Of a DNA stretch of 64,000 bases, positions 46,871 through 58,734 are shown one piece after another. The stretch is from Strongylocentrotus purpuratus (taxonomy: Eukaryota > Echinodermata > Echinoidea > Camarodonta > Strongylocentrotidae): the NCBI RefSeq assembly GCF_000002235.5, contig NW_022145604.1, positions 31,279,857 to 31,343,856 of the forward strand, read 5' to 3'. Below the pieces are notes generated by a model that did not search any database, was not told the DNA's origin, and saw only the letters and a list, made by a program, of their open reading frames with translations. Made by a program: the position numbers and the translations under genes. Position 1 is the stretch's first letter, and each line of letters opens with the position of its first letter.

Positions 46871-49801
46871 AGAAAAATAAAAGAATTACTTATTAAAGAT
46901 AATAATAATAACAACATTAAACTGATGATAGAAATGAAAATAAGTACAAGAAGAAAAAGAAGAAGGAGAAGAAGGAGAAAAAGAAAAAGAGGCAGAGGAA
47001 GAAAAGGAAAATAATGATGAATTTGTAGAATTTCTATAACGTACGAAAACATAAGTATATACAAAATGAAACAGTATACGTCTTATTCCAGCCAATGCAG
47101 ATGATGGCTTTTTGTTGGCTTTATCGTGTTGGTTATAATACGCACAACCAACCGGCCCGTGTATTGTTAGTATGTATTAATTCATTCATTAAAAGACATC
47201 GTATTTTTTTTATAGTTTGAGCTGAATTGGTATGATCGTATTGGCTAAATTTAACACATTTTGGGGTCTAAAATTACCTTCATAGCAATGTTAGGTCTTA
47301 AAAGAGCACTATAAATGTCATAAATAAGAATAAGAGCAATAGCCATGCACTTTGAAGGCATTTGCTGTCTGAAACAACAACTATCCCTTTAAAATTTCAT
47401 TCGATAAATCCTATATTATTGATCCTGCATAAATAAATTAGACATTATCATGGTCCAGATCTATGGAATGCATTCCTAGATTCATTTTAATCATGTTAAA
47501 CCCTGACTTAATTTGAATTCAATATAGAGAAAGACGGTCAGGAGTGCATCGTTTGTTCTTTTTCCAGTCCTGAATTAGTATTCAATATTATTTCCAGATA
47601 TGTATAGACATCGATTATTATATTTTATAACACACGTATGCGTATAAAAATGTCTGTGTCAGACATATTTACATCAACATATTTTTCATTTTCATTTTCA
47701 TCATCATTATAATCAACATCATTACCATCATCATCATCATCATCATCACCATTATCAGTGTTTGTTATTTTTTATAATAAATATCAGCCAATCAGATGAC
47801 GGGAAATATTAGCATTGGCAAACCTGTTTGGGAAAGAAAAAATAGCCCCGGGCTATCACGCTATCAAACAAGCGCTTACTGTGATAGCCCTTTTTCTGTA
47901 TATTCATTAATAAATAATTCTTGGTAGTATGTCATCAGTTACATTTTGTTTAAATGTCAACATTTGTATTACTTTTACATTGTGCACACGTTCAAAACAA
48001 TTGTTATAATTTGTATATATCTTGTAACGCTGAATTGTAATTTGATTTGTATGTTTTGCAGAAGAAAATAAATTCAATTCAATCATGATCACATTTCTCT
48101 AACTTTCAGATCTGCATGATCAAAGGCATAGACGATTTTACTGGGCATTTAATTCATGGACAGCCTTATCCCTTAATCAATGTCACTTTAAACAGGTAAT
48201 GTATATTACTGCAGATAATATCAAACATAAGGTTCGTTTTAAATCTGATCTAATCCAACCTACAGAGAACTTGGTGTAGCGCATTTTCATCCCAGATGTA
48301 TATGTGCTTCACAATTCACTCAACACCGCAGTGTAAGGTCCCTTCTTGCCGGGATGAAATACTTCAAAACGACCAGTTGCCGTGCTTAAGAAAACACGGT
48401 TTCTAACCGAAACAGTATAGACCTTAAAAAGCTTATCGAAATGGTCGACATAAAAATAATGAAAAAAAGGAAAGCATTTTTAGGGGATCGTGGTGATGTA
48501 AATAATGATTTTAATATATTTTCCAAAATAATGAGCAAAAAGTTGTTGTCCATTTTTATGTATCGGGTTTATCAATTTAATTTATTTTGGTAATTTCCTG
48601 TCCTTTAGCACAAAATAGTTAGGATAATAATTTAAATTCATATTAATATATTATAGAAATATTTATTTCGTCATCATATGTATATATGTGTTTATCTATT
48701 TCATGAGTTTTGTCTGGGGCTGTCCTATTATCAAGCAATCTGCTTACAATGACAGTCCTTCTTCCGCAAATAATGTTATAATGTTTTATATAATTTGAGG
48801 AAATTTAGTATTTATGACAGTTCATCATTTCGTTTTTGAAAATAACAATCTTTGTATACACATGTTTGATTATTTATGATTCATTGTCAGAAAAAGACTT
48901 ATTGTACATTATATTATATATTAGTATTATCAAAGAACTGTGTACTAACATGAATGCAGAAGAAAACCAAATCAAACCAAATCAAAAATGTATAAATCAC
49001 ATTTTGAAATGAAGTTATCATATTTTAAATATTTGTATTTGAAAGCAGTTATTGTATTTTGAAACATGAAGAAATAAAATAAAATCAATTTATTTTGGTA
49101 ATTTTTCCAAGATTATAATGGTTATGAACATTGATGAATGAATTGCCAATAAAATGTTTTTTACGGCCAATTTCTCACCTTTGCCAATCCCATTCTTCTT
49201 GCGTGCATTCAAATTAGCCCAATTTATACCTGCCCGTTGTTCAATAGTTAAATTCGCATTATAGTCAACCAGAGTAACATGTTTTTCATTCAAATTCATG
49301 TTTCATGCGTTCATTTAATCTAGCATGACTTGATTACGTGATCACGAGGTATAAATGCCATTCGTACATTCGAATTCTTTTTGGAGCAACCACTAAACAT
49401 CTCGTTCATTCAAATTAGTCAAGGTTTTCTATTGATCCCTTTTAAAAATGTAAAGTTCGTTTTGCAAATAAGTGTTTATATATGAAATTACTATACTATG
49501 AATTCCTCAAATTTGGGTAGGTTTTAAACGTTTATGAAAATGATAATAGCAACTTAGATGTAGGGTAGAAGGATAGAATTCAAGGATATTTATTAATGTG
49601 TATATATGTTTGTGTATGCGTTTGTGCGTGTGTGGGTGTGTGTAAGGGCGGGGAGTCACGCACAATACTTGATAGGATCAACTTTCTTTAATTTCTCTTT
49701 GAATTGGTTCATAAAGAAAAAATTACCTTCCGATTTTGGGATTCAATTTCCACCCTCGAATGACGTCCACCATAAGCTCCCCCCCCCCCCATTTTTAAAA
49801 A

Positions 49802-49846
<45 letters not shown>

Positions 49847-50218
49847 TATGTTCTGTTCACTTGGATTTCTTGATGCATCTGACGTAATGCATCTATGATA
49901 AGTGAAGAAAATAGGGAAACATAAAATGAATAAAGTTTACATTTAGCCTACCATGTTAGAAATTCGTTGGGTATCGTCATTGGAACTGAATGAATCAAAA
50001 TCATTTCATTTTATTGCAACTTATCATTGATAAAACATTGTTATATTCTTTTTCATGTGAAGTCAATTCAAATGGATTGTTGAAATGAAATTGATTTGCT
50101 GTATTATATTCTTTTTAATGTTATGTTAACTCCAATGAATTGTGAAATTGTGAACATGCATGCATGCATAAATAAATAAATAAATTATAAATTGTTATTA
50201 TTTTGTTTTGTTTTAAAA
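46871..50218. other. Noncoding interval with simple repeats and retroposon tails
   Basis: No gene recognised. It holds an ATC run at 47695-47750. Two plus-strand retroposon-like ends follow, at about 48060-48085 ('agaaaataaattcaattcaa') and 48960-48990 ('agaagaaaaccaaatcaaac'). A (TA)n run lies at 49808-49843. An (aaat)n tail at 50170-50185 lies just before the leader block of TRIM-D. Confidence 0.5.
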
Positions 50219-50220
50219 AG

Positions 50221-50372
50221 GCCAACTAACAAATTGTGTGAGCAGTACGGATCAGAAGAAATGAGATAATCTTCATTCTTCTTCAGACCGCCTCCTGACT
50301 TGTTCTTGATCTGCAGCAGATAGCATGTGGTGGCCGACGGCAGGAAGGAGAATATACACGACTGAAAACATT
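50221..50372 (+). promoter_or_regulatory. Conserved TRIM leader block, unit D
   Basis: It aligns with 17703-17860 and 34580-34732. The putative splice acceptor has changed: the block is preceded by 'gttttgttttaaaaag' instead of the conserved 'ttcaatttycag', apparently after a retroposon tail landed just upstream. Confidence 0.5.
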
Positions 50373-50546
50373 CATCTCATTACACTAAGTTACTTTAGGT
50401 AATTGTAGCCCTAACTATAAGAACAAAATACTTTGTCATAATGTTATGTACTGTTGCTTAGTGACTACTGAAAATCTTCAAAACGATTATTTAAGCCAGG
50501 TTTATTTTATCATTATCATGACTAAACGTGGTTTATCACAACTGAA

Positions 50547-50741
50547 TGGCCCGAATTCACAAAGCAAGGTTTGAGCTCAGACCAAGGTTTGAGCTCAAAC
50601 CTCCTTTTGTTCCGCCAAACCTCCTTTTGTTATTTACAAAATAAATATTTGTAAATAACAAAAGGAGGTTTGGCGGAACAAAAGGAGGTTTGAGCTCAAA
50701 CCTTGGTCTGAGCTCAAACCTTGCTTTGTGAATTCGGGCCA
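50547..50741. mobile_element. Perfect palindrome with 94-bp arms
   Basis: Arms 50547-50640 and 50648-50741 are exact reverse complements with a 7-bp loop (ataaata). The outer end reads 'ggcccgaattcacaaag'. Each arm holds two copies of 'aaggtttgagctcaga/aacc' and two of 'aaacctccttttgtt'. The insert is absent upstream of TRIM-B and TRIM-C, and AAT lies on both flanks. It is best explained as a recently inserted foldback MITE. Confidence 0.85.
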
Positions 50742-50913
50742 ATATGTTTATTCAACCTTAATATAACCGTTGCCTACTGCAACTGATGATATCTGTCCTA
50801 AACCTATGGAAGATATGAATATTCTTTAGTCATCGAGTTAAATTCTTCATTGATATACTATTGTTGTTTGCATTATGTATCATATCAGTGCATATTGAGA
50901 TAGGAGAATCACA

Positions 50914-52498
50914 ATGTCGGAATTTGAACGCAAAGTTTCACGCAATTTGCAGTACCCTGTTTGTTTCGACCTGCTTAGTGACCCGAAGCAGTTATCGTGT
51001 ACACATACTTTCTGTAAGAAATGCCTTAATGATATTCTTAAAAGTTCATCAAAAAATTATCTAACATGTCCTATCTGTCGAAGCGTAACATTTGTAGAGG
51101 GTGGCAATGTCTTAAATCTCAATACTAATGTTCCTCTTAAGTCTCTCAGTGATGATGTGAAAAATAGCCAACAAGTCTGTGAAATGTGTGACTCAAACCC
51201 GAGAGCTGTACATTTATGTTGTGAGTATGGTAAGAACATGTGTAACACATGCCTGGACATTCACAACAAATGGCTCCTGAATGGCAAGCATAGACTTGTG
51301 AGAGTAGAAGACGTCAGAGAGGGAAGGGTGGTTATCGAAAAAGAGGTTTACTGCCAAGAACACAAAGTAGATGAACAAAAATACATATACACTGATTTGT
51401 GTATCACTTGTAAGAAGTTCATCTGCTTGAGATGTCGAATGTTGTACCATGACAAGAAAGGCCACACTGTTCAAGATGCTAAGAAATACAATGCTTCTAC
51501 GAAGACACAACTTGAATCTCTCCTAGTCCGAAGTAAGACGAAGGTTACAACCATCAAGAATCACGTGACCTGCATCAAGAATCAGAAGAAGCGCGTCACT
51601 GATCACATTGCCGGCAGAAAGGCTGAAAACAACAAGATTTATCAAGAATCACTCAAGCACTTGGACGCTCAGGAAGAGAAATTATGTAAAAGATTGGATG
51701 AGATGAGATATGTTGATGAGAAGTTGATTACGAGTATTGACAGTGCAAGTGTGTTGGAGGGAAATAGCATGAAGACTCCATTAGAAGGAGATACCATTGT
51801 TATTCGTGATACGTTGTCTGGTGAGCTGAAGAATGTACTAGATAGGGATGATCCAGAAAAAAAAGCTGGCTACGGATGTAGCTGACCGTGCAGAGCATAA
51901 CTCCAATATTGAACTCACTACATTGGCTTAAAATTCACCACCGCATATCCTTCAAAATTCTTCTCCTGTGCTACAAAGCTATCAATGGCTTAGCCCCCTC
52001 TTACCTTTCCGATCTCATATCCTTACGTTCCCGTACGTCGTCACGAACACTTCGTTCATCTTCCACATTACTGTTAACACCTGGACCCCGCACTAACACC
52101 CGGTATGGTGACCGCGCCTTTTCAGTTATTGCCCCCGCTCTCTGGAACAAACTGCCCGCCTTTATTCACTGCGCCCCCTCTGTATCTCAATTCAAATCTC
52201 TACTCAAAACCTATCTTTTCAAATTGTAAATTGCAGTTGTGCGTCGGTCAATGGAGGTGCGCACCATATTTGTCTTTATTTAGTTGATTGCCACTGTTTT
52301 TCTTACCTTATCTATGTTACTTTTGTATTTTTGCTTTTTCTTCTAATTTAATTCTACGGGTTATAGTCTTCTCTTAATCAGAACACTGTGCGCTTAGAAA
52401 CATCAGTATTAAGCGCCTAATAAATGTTATGTATTATTATTATTATTAACTAACATTCACACCCAACACGGAATGTGATAAGTTGAAAATTGGTGAAC
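50914..52498 (+). pseudogene. TRIM-D pseudogene, interrupted and truncated
   Basis: The frame starts like the other copies but stops after 323 codons. The first RING ligand C14 is Tyr, a B-box1 Cys is Tyr (CCEYGKNMC), and the cysteine before the second B-box core is Tyr. Twelve codons of the coiled coil are missing (QESLKHLDAQ). A one-base gain in an eight-A run (about 51857-51865) shifts the frame. At about 51897 a LINE tail is inserted, and about 50 bp of TRIM sequence reappear after it (52449-52497). The propeller is gone: the sequence then jumps to leader sequence of TRIM-E. The first half is closest to TRIM-E. Any product would be a RING-defective, propeller-less fragment. Confidence 0.9.
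51897..52448 (+). mobile_element. CR1/L2-like LINE 3' end inserted in TRIM-D
   Basis: The frame reads 'HITPILNSLHW...DRAFSVIAPALWNKLP', the C-terminal region of the LINE family also seen at 29972, to a stop at 52229. A 3' UTR follows with 'tattaagcgcctaataaatg' and a (TTA)n tail. TRIM sequence continues on both sides. No clear target duplication is left. Confidence 0.85.
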
Positions 52499-52755
52499 AG
52501 TCATCTCATTACTTTCAGTTACTTAAGTACATTGTAGCCATAGCAATGGCAAAATACTTTGGCATGATATCAAAAACTGTTTTTGAGTGACTACCGATAG
52601 GACCGTTGACTTTATTAACAAGATGATCCATCGTCTTATCCCGATGATTTTATTCTGGTTTATCTGATCATTAACATTATTAAAAGTGGTTTATGATGTC
52701 TATTGTTGATTGCATTATGTCTCATATCAGTGCTTGTTGAGATAAGATAATCATA
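52499..52755 (+). other. Truncated leader of TRIM-E
   Basis: It starts abruptly at a point matching about 50374 in unit D ('tcatctcatta') and runs to the start codon with the usual leader words. The conserved 150-bp block that should precede it is missing. The point 52498-52501 is the deletion junction with TRIM-D. Confidence 0.7.
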
Positions 52756-54684
52756 ATGTCGGAATTTGAACGTAATTTGCAGTGCCCGGTTTGTCTCGAG
52801 CTGCTAAGTGACCCGAAGCAGTTATCATGTACACATACCTTCTGTAAGAAATGCCTCTAATGATATTTGTATTAAAAAGCTCTTCACAAAATTCTCCATC
52901 ATGTCCCATCTGTCGAAGCGAAACACCTGTAAAGGGTGGCAATGTCTTGAATCTGAATACTAATGTTCCTCTCACGCCTCTCATTGACGATGAGGGGAAA
53001 AGCAAGCAAGTCTGTGAATTGTGCGATTCAAATCCGAGAGCTGTACAGTTCTGTTGTGAATGTGGTAAGAACGTGTGTAACACATGCCTGGACATTCACA
53101 ACAAATGGCCCCTGAATGGCAAGCATAGGCTTGTGAGAGTAGAAGACGTCATAGAGGGAAGGGTGGTTATCGAAAAAGAGGTTTACTGCCAAGAACACAA
53201 AGCAGATGAACAAAAATACATCTGTACTGATGTGTGTATCACTTGTAAAAAGTTCATCTGCTTGAGATGTCGAATGTTGTACCATGACAAGAAAAGACCA
53301 CACTGTTCAGAATACTGAGGAATACAATGCTTCTACCAAGACACAACTTGAATCTCTGCAAGCCCGAGGTGAGACGAAAATTACAGCCATCAAGAATCAC
53401 CTAACCTGCATAATGACTCAGAAGAAGCGCGTCACTGATCACATTGCCGGCAGAAAGGCTGAAATCAACAAGATTTATCGAAAATCACTCAAGAAATTAA
53501 ACGAGGGGAAAGCAGCATTAGACAAGCAGTTGGACGCTCAGAAAGTGAAATTTTATAAAAGATTGGATGAGATGAAAGATGCTGATGAGAGGTTGATTGC
53601 GAGTATTGATAGCATGAAGGCCCCATTAGAAGGTGATATCATTGTTTTTCGAGATACATTGTCTGGTGAGCTGAAGAATGTACTAGATAGGGATGATCCA
53701 CAGACTAAGCTGGCTACGGATGTAGCTGACCGTGCAGAGCAACTGATATGCACACCAAAATGTCAGTTGAACTTTGGTCAGCTGCAGAAGACAGATTTCG
53801 GAACCGGTAGAGTAGTATTCCTAGTCTGTTTGATTGTCGTTATATTGTTCACACTTAACAATCAATATGATCAGTTGAACATTGGTAAGGTCAGGTTCGT
53901 GAAATGTTTGTCGTTATGTGATGTAGAACTCTCAGAGAAAGGCCACATGAATAACATAGCCGTTACACCCGATGGTAGTATGGCAGTGGGATACAGCACT
54001 GGATGAATCGATATCTTCTCTACCGATGGTCAGCTGCAGAAGACAGTGCTCAAGGATGTCAGGATCCATGATGTAGGATACCTGTCTGATGGTCGGTATG
54101 TCGTACTGAATGACAACAGTGTTATCATACTTTACACTGACGGGTTCGAGAAGCTGGATGTAACGTTTGATACTCTGAGTGCAGATGAAGGTGGGTTTGG
54201 TAGTCTCACTGTACACAGTAATGATCTGATCTATGTCAGCTATAGGAAAGCCAAGAAGATCCAGATGTTCTCACCAGCAGGTCGGAAGGCGATCAGGGAG
54301 ATACCATGCGATGGGTATGAACCTCAGCAGATTACTAGTTATAATGACGTATTAATCATCAGGTATGGTAATACAGCAATGATAATTGACAAGGATGGCA
54401 ATGTGAAACACAAGGTAGAGAAATCGGGACTAACGGCATACGCTACTGTAACTCAGAATAATTCAATCCTGATCGCTTGGGTCAATCATGATGATGGGTT
54501 GGTTAGTATAGATGAGTACACCAGCGAGCTGAAACACGTCCAGACTCTCATCTCTGATCACAAGATTGAGAAGCCTGAGAGAGGCTGGTACTTTCTCCGC
54601 GAGTTTCGATCAGGGGAGATTGCTTTCTGTACTCCTGATAGACTCTATATATTTAAACTAGCCATCACACCATGCAGTCCATGA
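52756..54684 (+). pseudogene. TRIM-E pseudogene
   Basis: The start is conserved, but four codons (KVSR) are missing before the RING. Extra bases near 52857 shift the frame within the RING. A second shift lies at about 53290 in B-box2. A stop replaces a Gly codon at about 54004 in the propeller. Eight codons are missing after the coiled coil. About 100 extra bases at 53755-53860 resemble a decayed copy of a propeller segment (GQLQKT and a VFL/CL stretch). The long open pieces are 52851-53318, 53284-54006 and 54046-54684. The 5' half is closest to TRIM-D, while the 3' half is almost identical to TRIM-A. It lacks the conserved leader block, so it is probably not expressed as a full protein. Confidence 0.9.
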
Positions 54685-54840
54685 ATGATAACAGTCCCGT
54701 ATCAGGCGACCTCACAATTATGCAATGATTTAAAAATGTATCCAGATGTCTAATGATTCTCAATTATCTAAAGTGATTTGTAGGCAAATTCTCCTGAAAT
54801 ACAAAATGCATGTATTATACTATGATTTAAAGGGCCACTC

Positions 54841-55443
54841 TAACCAAACCGGGCTAAAAAAAATTGTAAACAAAACATGTAGAATAATTTTTGACGGAGA
54901 TTCCGAACATGACAATGATTTTTCTTAGAAATCATCAATAATTCTGGAATCTAGCTTTAAAAATGACGACTCAGAACGGTCAGAACAAAGCCCAGTTTCG
55001 GAGCTGTATTGTGCAACTGTTTATGACGTCACTGCAGGTGCCTCTCCTGTATTAAGGAGGCTGATTTAAGCATTAAAAGGTCTTTAAAAAGGCAAACTAT
55101 GTTATTAATTGAAGAAAAAAAGATGTTTATCCGTAAAGTAATATGCACTTGATAATTCCGGTACGTTTCTGGCAATTTCGTCATTCCTTATGAAAGATCC
55201 TTAGTTGTAGGACAAAATCGGACATATCCGCAACGACGTCAAAATGCGTCATCAAGGCCACGTGACCGTATTACCATTTTTCGAGGGGTGTAGCCCAGCA
55301 AGCGTAGGAACTGTGAAAATGGATGGCTATTTTCATTTTTTGGTCAAATTGGAGATTTTCTGAAAAATCAGAGGCTGGAATATTAATAAGAAGAGGTGTA
55401 CTTATGCTTTGAAAGGCTATGTTAGTTGGGTAAGAGTGGCTCT
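54841..55443. mobile_element. 603-bp TTAA MITE
   Basis: TTAA flanks both ends (54837-54840 and 55444-55447). The termini 'agggccactctaaccaa' and 'ttgggtaagagtggctct' are inverted repeats with three mismatches. Units A and C read through the site without it (about 2110 and 37080). No coding capacity. Confidence 0.78.
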
Positions 55444-55447
55444 TTAA

Positions 55448-58400
55448 TTCAATTTTGAAGGTATGATTTCAATTCCTCAGATTCATGTTTGTGTCCAGTT
55501 TTCTTTAATTCTTGTTGTTTAACGCAACAGAACGATACGATAATCCCTTCCGTTTCACAAATTAGTAGCAAAAACTATTTATTCTATATACAGAAGAATA
55601 TGTTTGTGTATGGCAAAAGCCTCATGTCGCCTAAAATGGAGCAAAGAAACGGTGACGCCCGTCATCTGGATTTTAATCATGATGTCAAAAAGTATCTTAT
55701 TGTATTTATTGATAGCCATCAATGTTCTGGTCATAAACACAGAATAGATAACATATCATGTCATTAATACGTATTTCATACATATTTCACGTAAATGTAT
55801 ATATATATATATATCACATGTGTTATATAGAAAGGAAAAAAAAACATAATTACGTACATTTAAAGTGTATATAAACAAAAGTATTGTATGACATACATCA
55901 CAATAGTGTACACACGGATATAATGAAGTAAATGCATGACAACAAAAATATATTGTAACTCATATCTTGAAACGTATCTAAGGTGGGATCATAATAGGAT
56001 AATGCAATATGTTTAAATGGGTAAATTAATAGAATAGTTTCAGAGACACCAACTGATCTGTTCCGTCGATCATACCGCATCAACTGCAATGTAAAACTGA
56101 TCTACCGATGTAAATTAATGAAGTCAATACACGTAAAACAGGCGGTAACACCGTAATTTCTCACCTTGTGTATCACGTGAGTTCTCAATTTAACAGTTTG
56201 TGATTTATGATGTCATAGGGTTTACGGAAATAACCACATTGAAAATAAAACTTACCATAACAAACCTTTCTTTGGTTTTCACCTTTCTGATGTTCGTGTC
56301 AAATATGACTTTGATATTCCTGGCTCATTTTCCCCTGTTTGAGGTGTCATATGAAAGGGCAAAAAATGAACTCTCTAGAAATGTGATTATCTCTTTGGAA
56401 GTCAGATACCGCCCGCCAAATGACTTTTTGGTTCCCTTCTTGAATTTTCTTTTAATCACTCATGCGTGAAATATGCATCATATGAGGTGCATCAAATGAA
56501 AGAAGAGGGTCTAAGCCTTACAAACATGTGTCATTTATTAATTATAATTGTGATTCACTTATGATTAAATATCGATAATTCTCGGTTTTTGCTTTTTCTG
56601 GGACGCACTGTGTATGCTTGTTTTCTTCTGTTGGAAATGACACTGTTTAAATCAAAACTGTCTTATTTAATTATGGCATGCTTATCTCTTCATTTTAATT
56701 AAACTTTGTATATAGAAGCTTACGTTTAACCCGAATACACGTATATTTATGGACGGGGTTTCGATTATTGTTATTGTGTATTCTCCTCGTAATTAGACCA
56801 TGAAGATGTCATTAAAGATTATGTTATAGTATGATCAAGATAAATGAAGCCATTGGCTATTTTAGAATGACATTTGAATTAAGCAAGTCTGCATGAAGCT
56901 AGCCCTCGACAGGTCTTTAGCCTCTGTCGGCTCTTTCACTCTGAATTTAGCTATTCATTTCATTTCATTTTCTCACTTATCGTACCCGTATAATTAAATG
57001 TACATACATTTTTTTTGAAATGTTTATAATTTGTATTTCCAAGTATATGCGTGTATTCTTGTCTATGAACTATGAAAGAATGTTTGATGAAAAAAGGAGT
57101 AGTTATAATTAGTAATTCAAACTGATAATAGCTAGCTGCTTTGTTTGAATTTCATAGTCATGTAAAAAGATGAAGATATATAATCATTCCACTGTATGTT
57201 GAATACATGTATAGCTGGAGACCATCACTTGATGACCTTGTTAACATGTTACTCTATCGTCTTTCAAAGTAGGACTTATACACAAGGTGAAGTTTATTTT
57301 GTTTCCCTATTCTTTGCATCTTTACATATATATGGATATGTTACCATCCCTGTGTAATTATTAAATTCTGTGACTCAAGTTCTTTGAGAAATACATTTTC
57401 ATAGTGTTTAGAAAGTATAAAATATACACGTCAATGGTTAGGAGACTTTATTTGGTTATCCCATGGATAATATTTTTTCCGAAATGTGAACGGTACAAGT
57501 TTAGTATATATTCTTGATGAATCTCAAAATAAATCATAATTGAGAGAAGCCAAAGGAGAGCACCTTTTTACATGATCACCGAGTAATCCCGAGCTCCGAA
57601 GGCTTACAAAGTTATTTGAAGAAGATAATGTGTCATCGTTAACCTTAAGCTCAACGAAAACCTTAGATTAAGTTGAGTTCTGATTAAACGAGTACGTAAT
57701 ATTGTAAAGGGAAATTGAATTCGCATGTTACGTGAATATTTGATTTAACAAACCCTATTTGTAATAAAGCATGACAAATCACGCGGAGGATACATATAAA
57801 CACTATAATGAATTAAATAAGTACGCATATAATTATGGTAGGAAGACGACCAATGGAAATTCAAATCAAATTCAAATCAATTATGTTGACGCTGTGAAGC
57901 AACGAAGGAACATTCAGTACGTAAAACATAAGTCTTCATGTATACTGTGAGGTTTTGAAAAATCATTATAGAAAAGGCTCTGACTAACAGACTACAACTT
58001 ACTGACGATCACATGCTATGTCATGGGTTACTTGGACTACACACATAATCGTGACCTAAACTCTGTTTTATTTTGTTTGTTAGGTATTTTAACAACGATC
58101 TCTTAATAGGATATATTCTTACTTTGATATTCTCTTAAATTGACAAACAAATAATGAGGAAGCTCAAAAATAGTTGTTAGTGTTTATCATAGCTTAGTTT
58201 CTCTTTGACACTTTTTAAAACAAATACTGTGTTGTAATATGAAGAACATATGTATAGACAAAAGTATTACAACTATAACCTATAATGATATGTATGTGTA
58301 TAAACAGGTAATTGGTGACAAACTTATTTGACTGGTTCAGTGATTATTTTGGACAAATCGTGAACTGCCCCCGTTACAAATCAATTTCGTGCACAATTTA

Positions 58401-58734
58401 TAAATATGTAGAGGGCACTATAGGAGGACAAGAATCATACATCAATGTACACGGTATCATAAACATGGACCAAAAATTATAACATGTGTATGTATCAGTT
58501 TATATTCTGAGGCGTAAATAAATCGTTTTGTTTGAAAAGTTGTGAATCCAGCAAGAACTTTTGTCACTCTTGATGTTGGAATAAAAATCTACTATTAAGG
58601 GGCTGCTGCTGTTGATGTCATGCGGAAGCTCCCCTACCTCAAACTTGGAAATAAACTAAACTTGAACTTGAAACTTGAAACTTTAAAGATGAGCGAATGC
58701 AGAACTAGTAATTGCCAGTAATTCCTGTAATAGT
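55448..58734. other. Shared noncoding flank of unit D/E
   Basis: It aligns with 2110-2362 plus 5658-8490 of unit A, without the 3.3-kb insertion, and with unit C. No gene seen. This flank and unit A look the most similar of all pairs. Confidence 0.65.
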
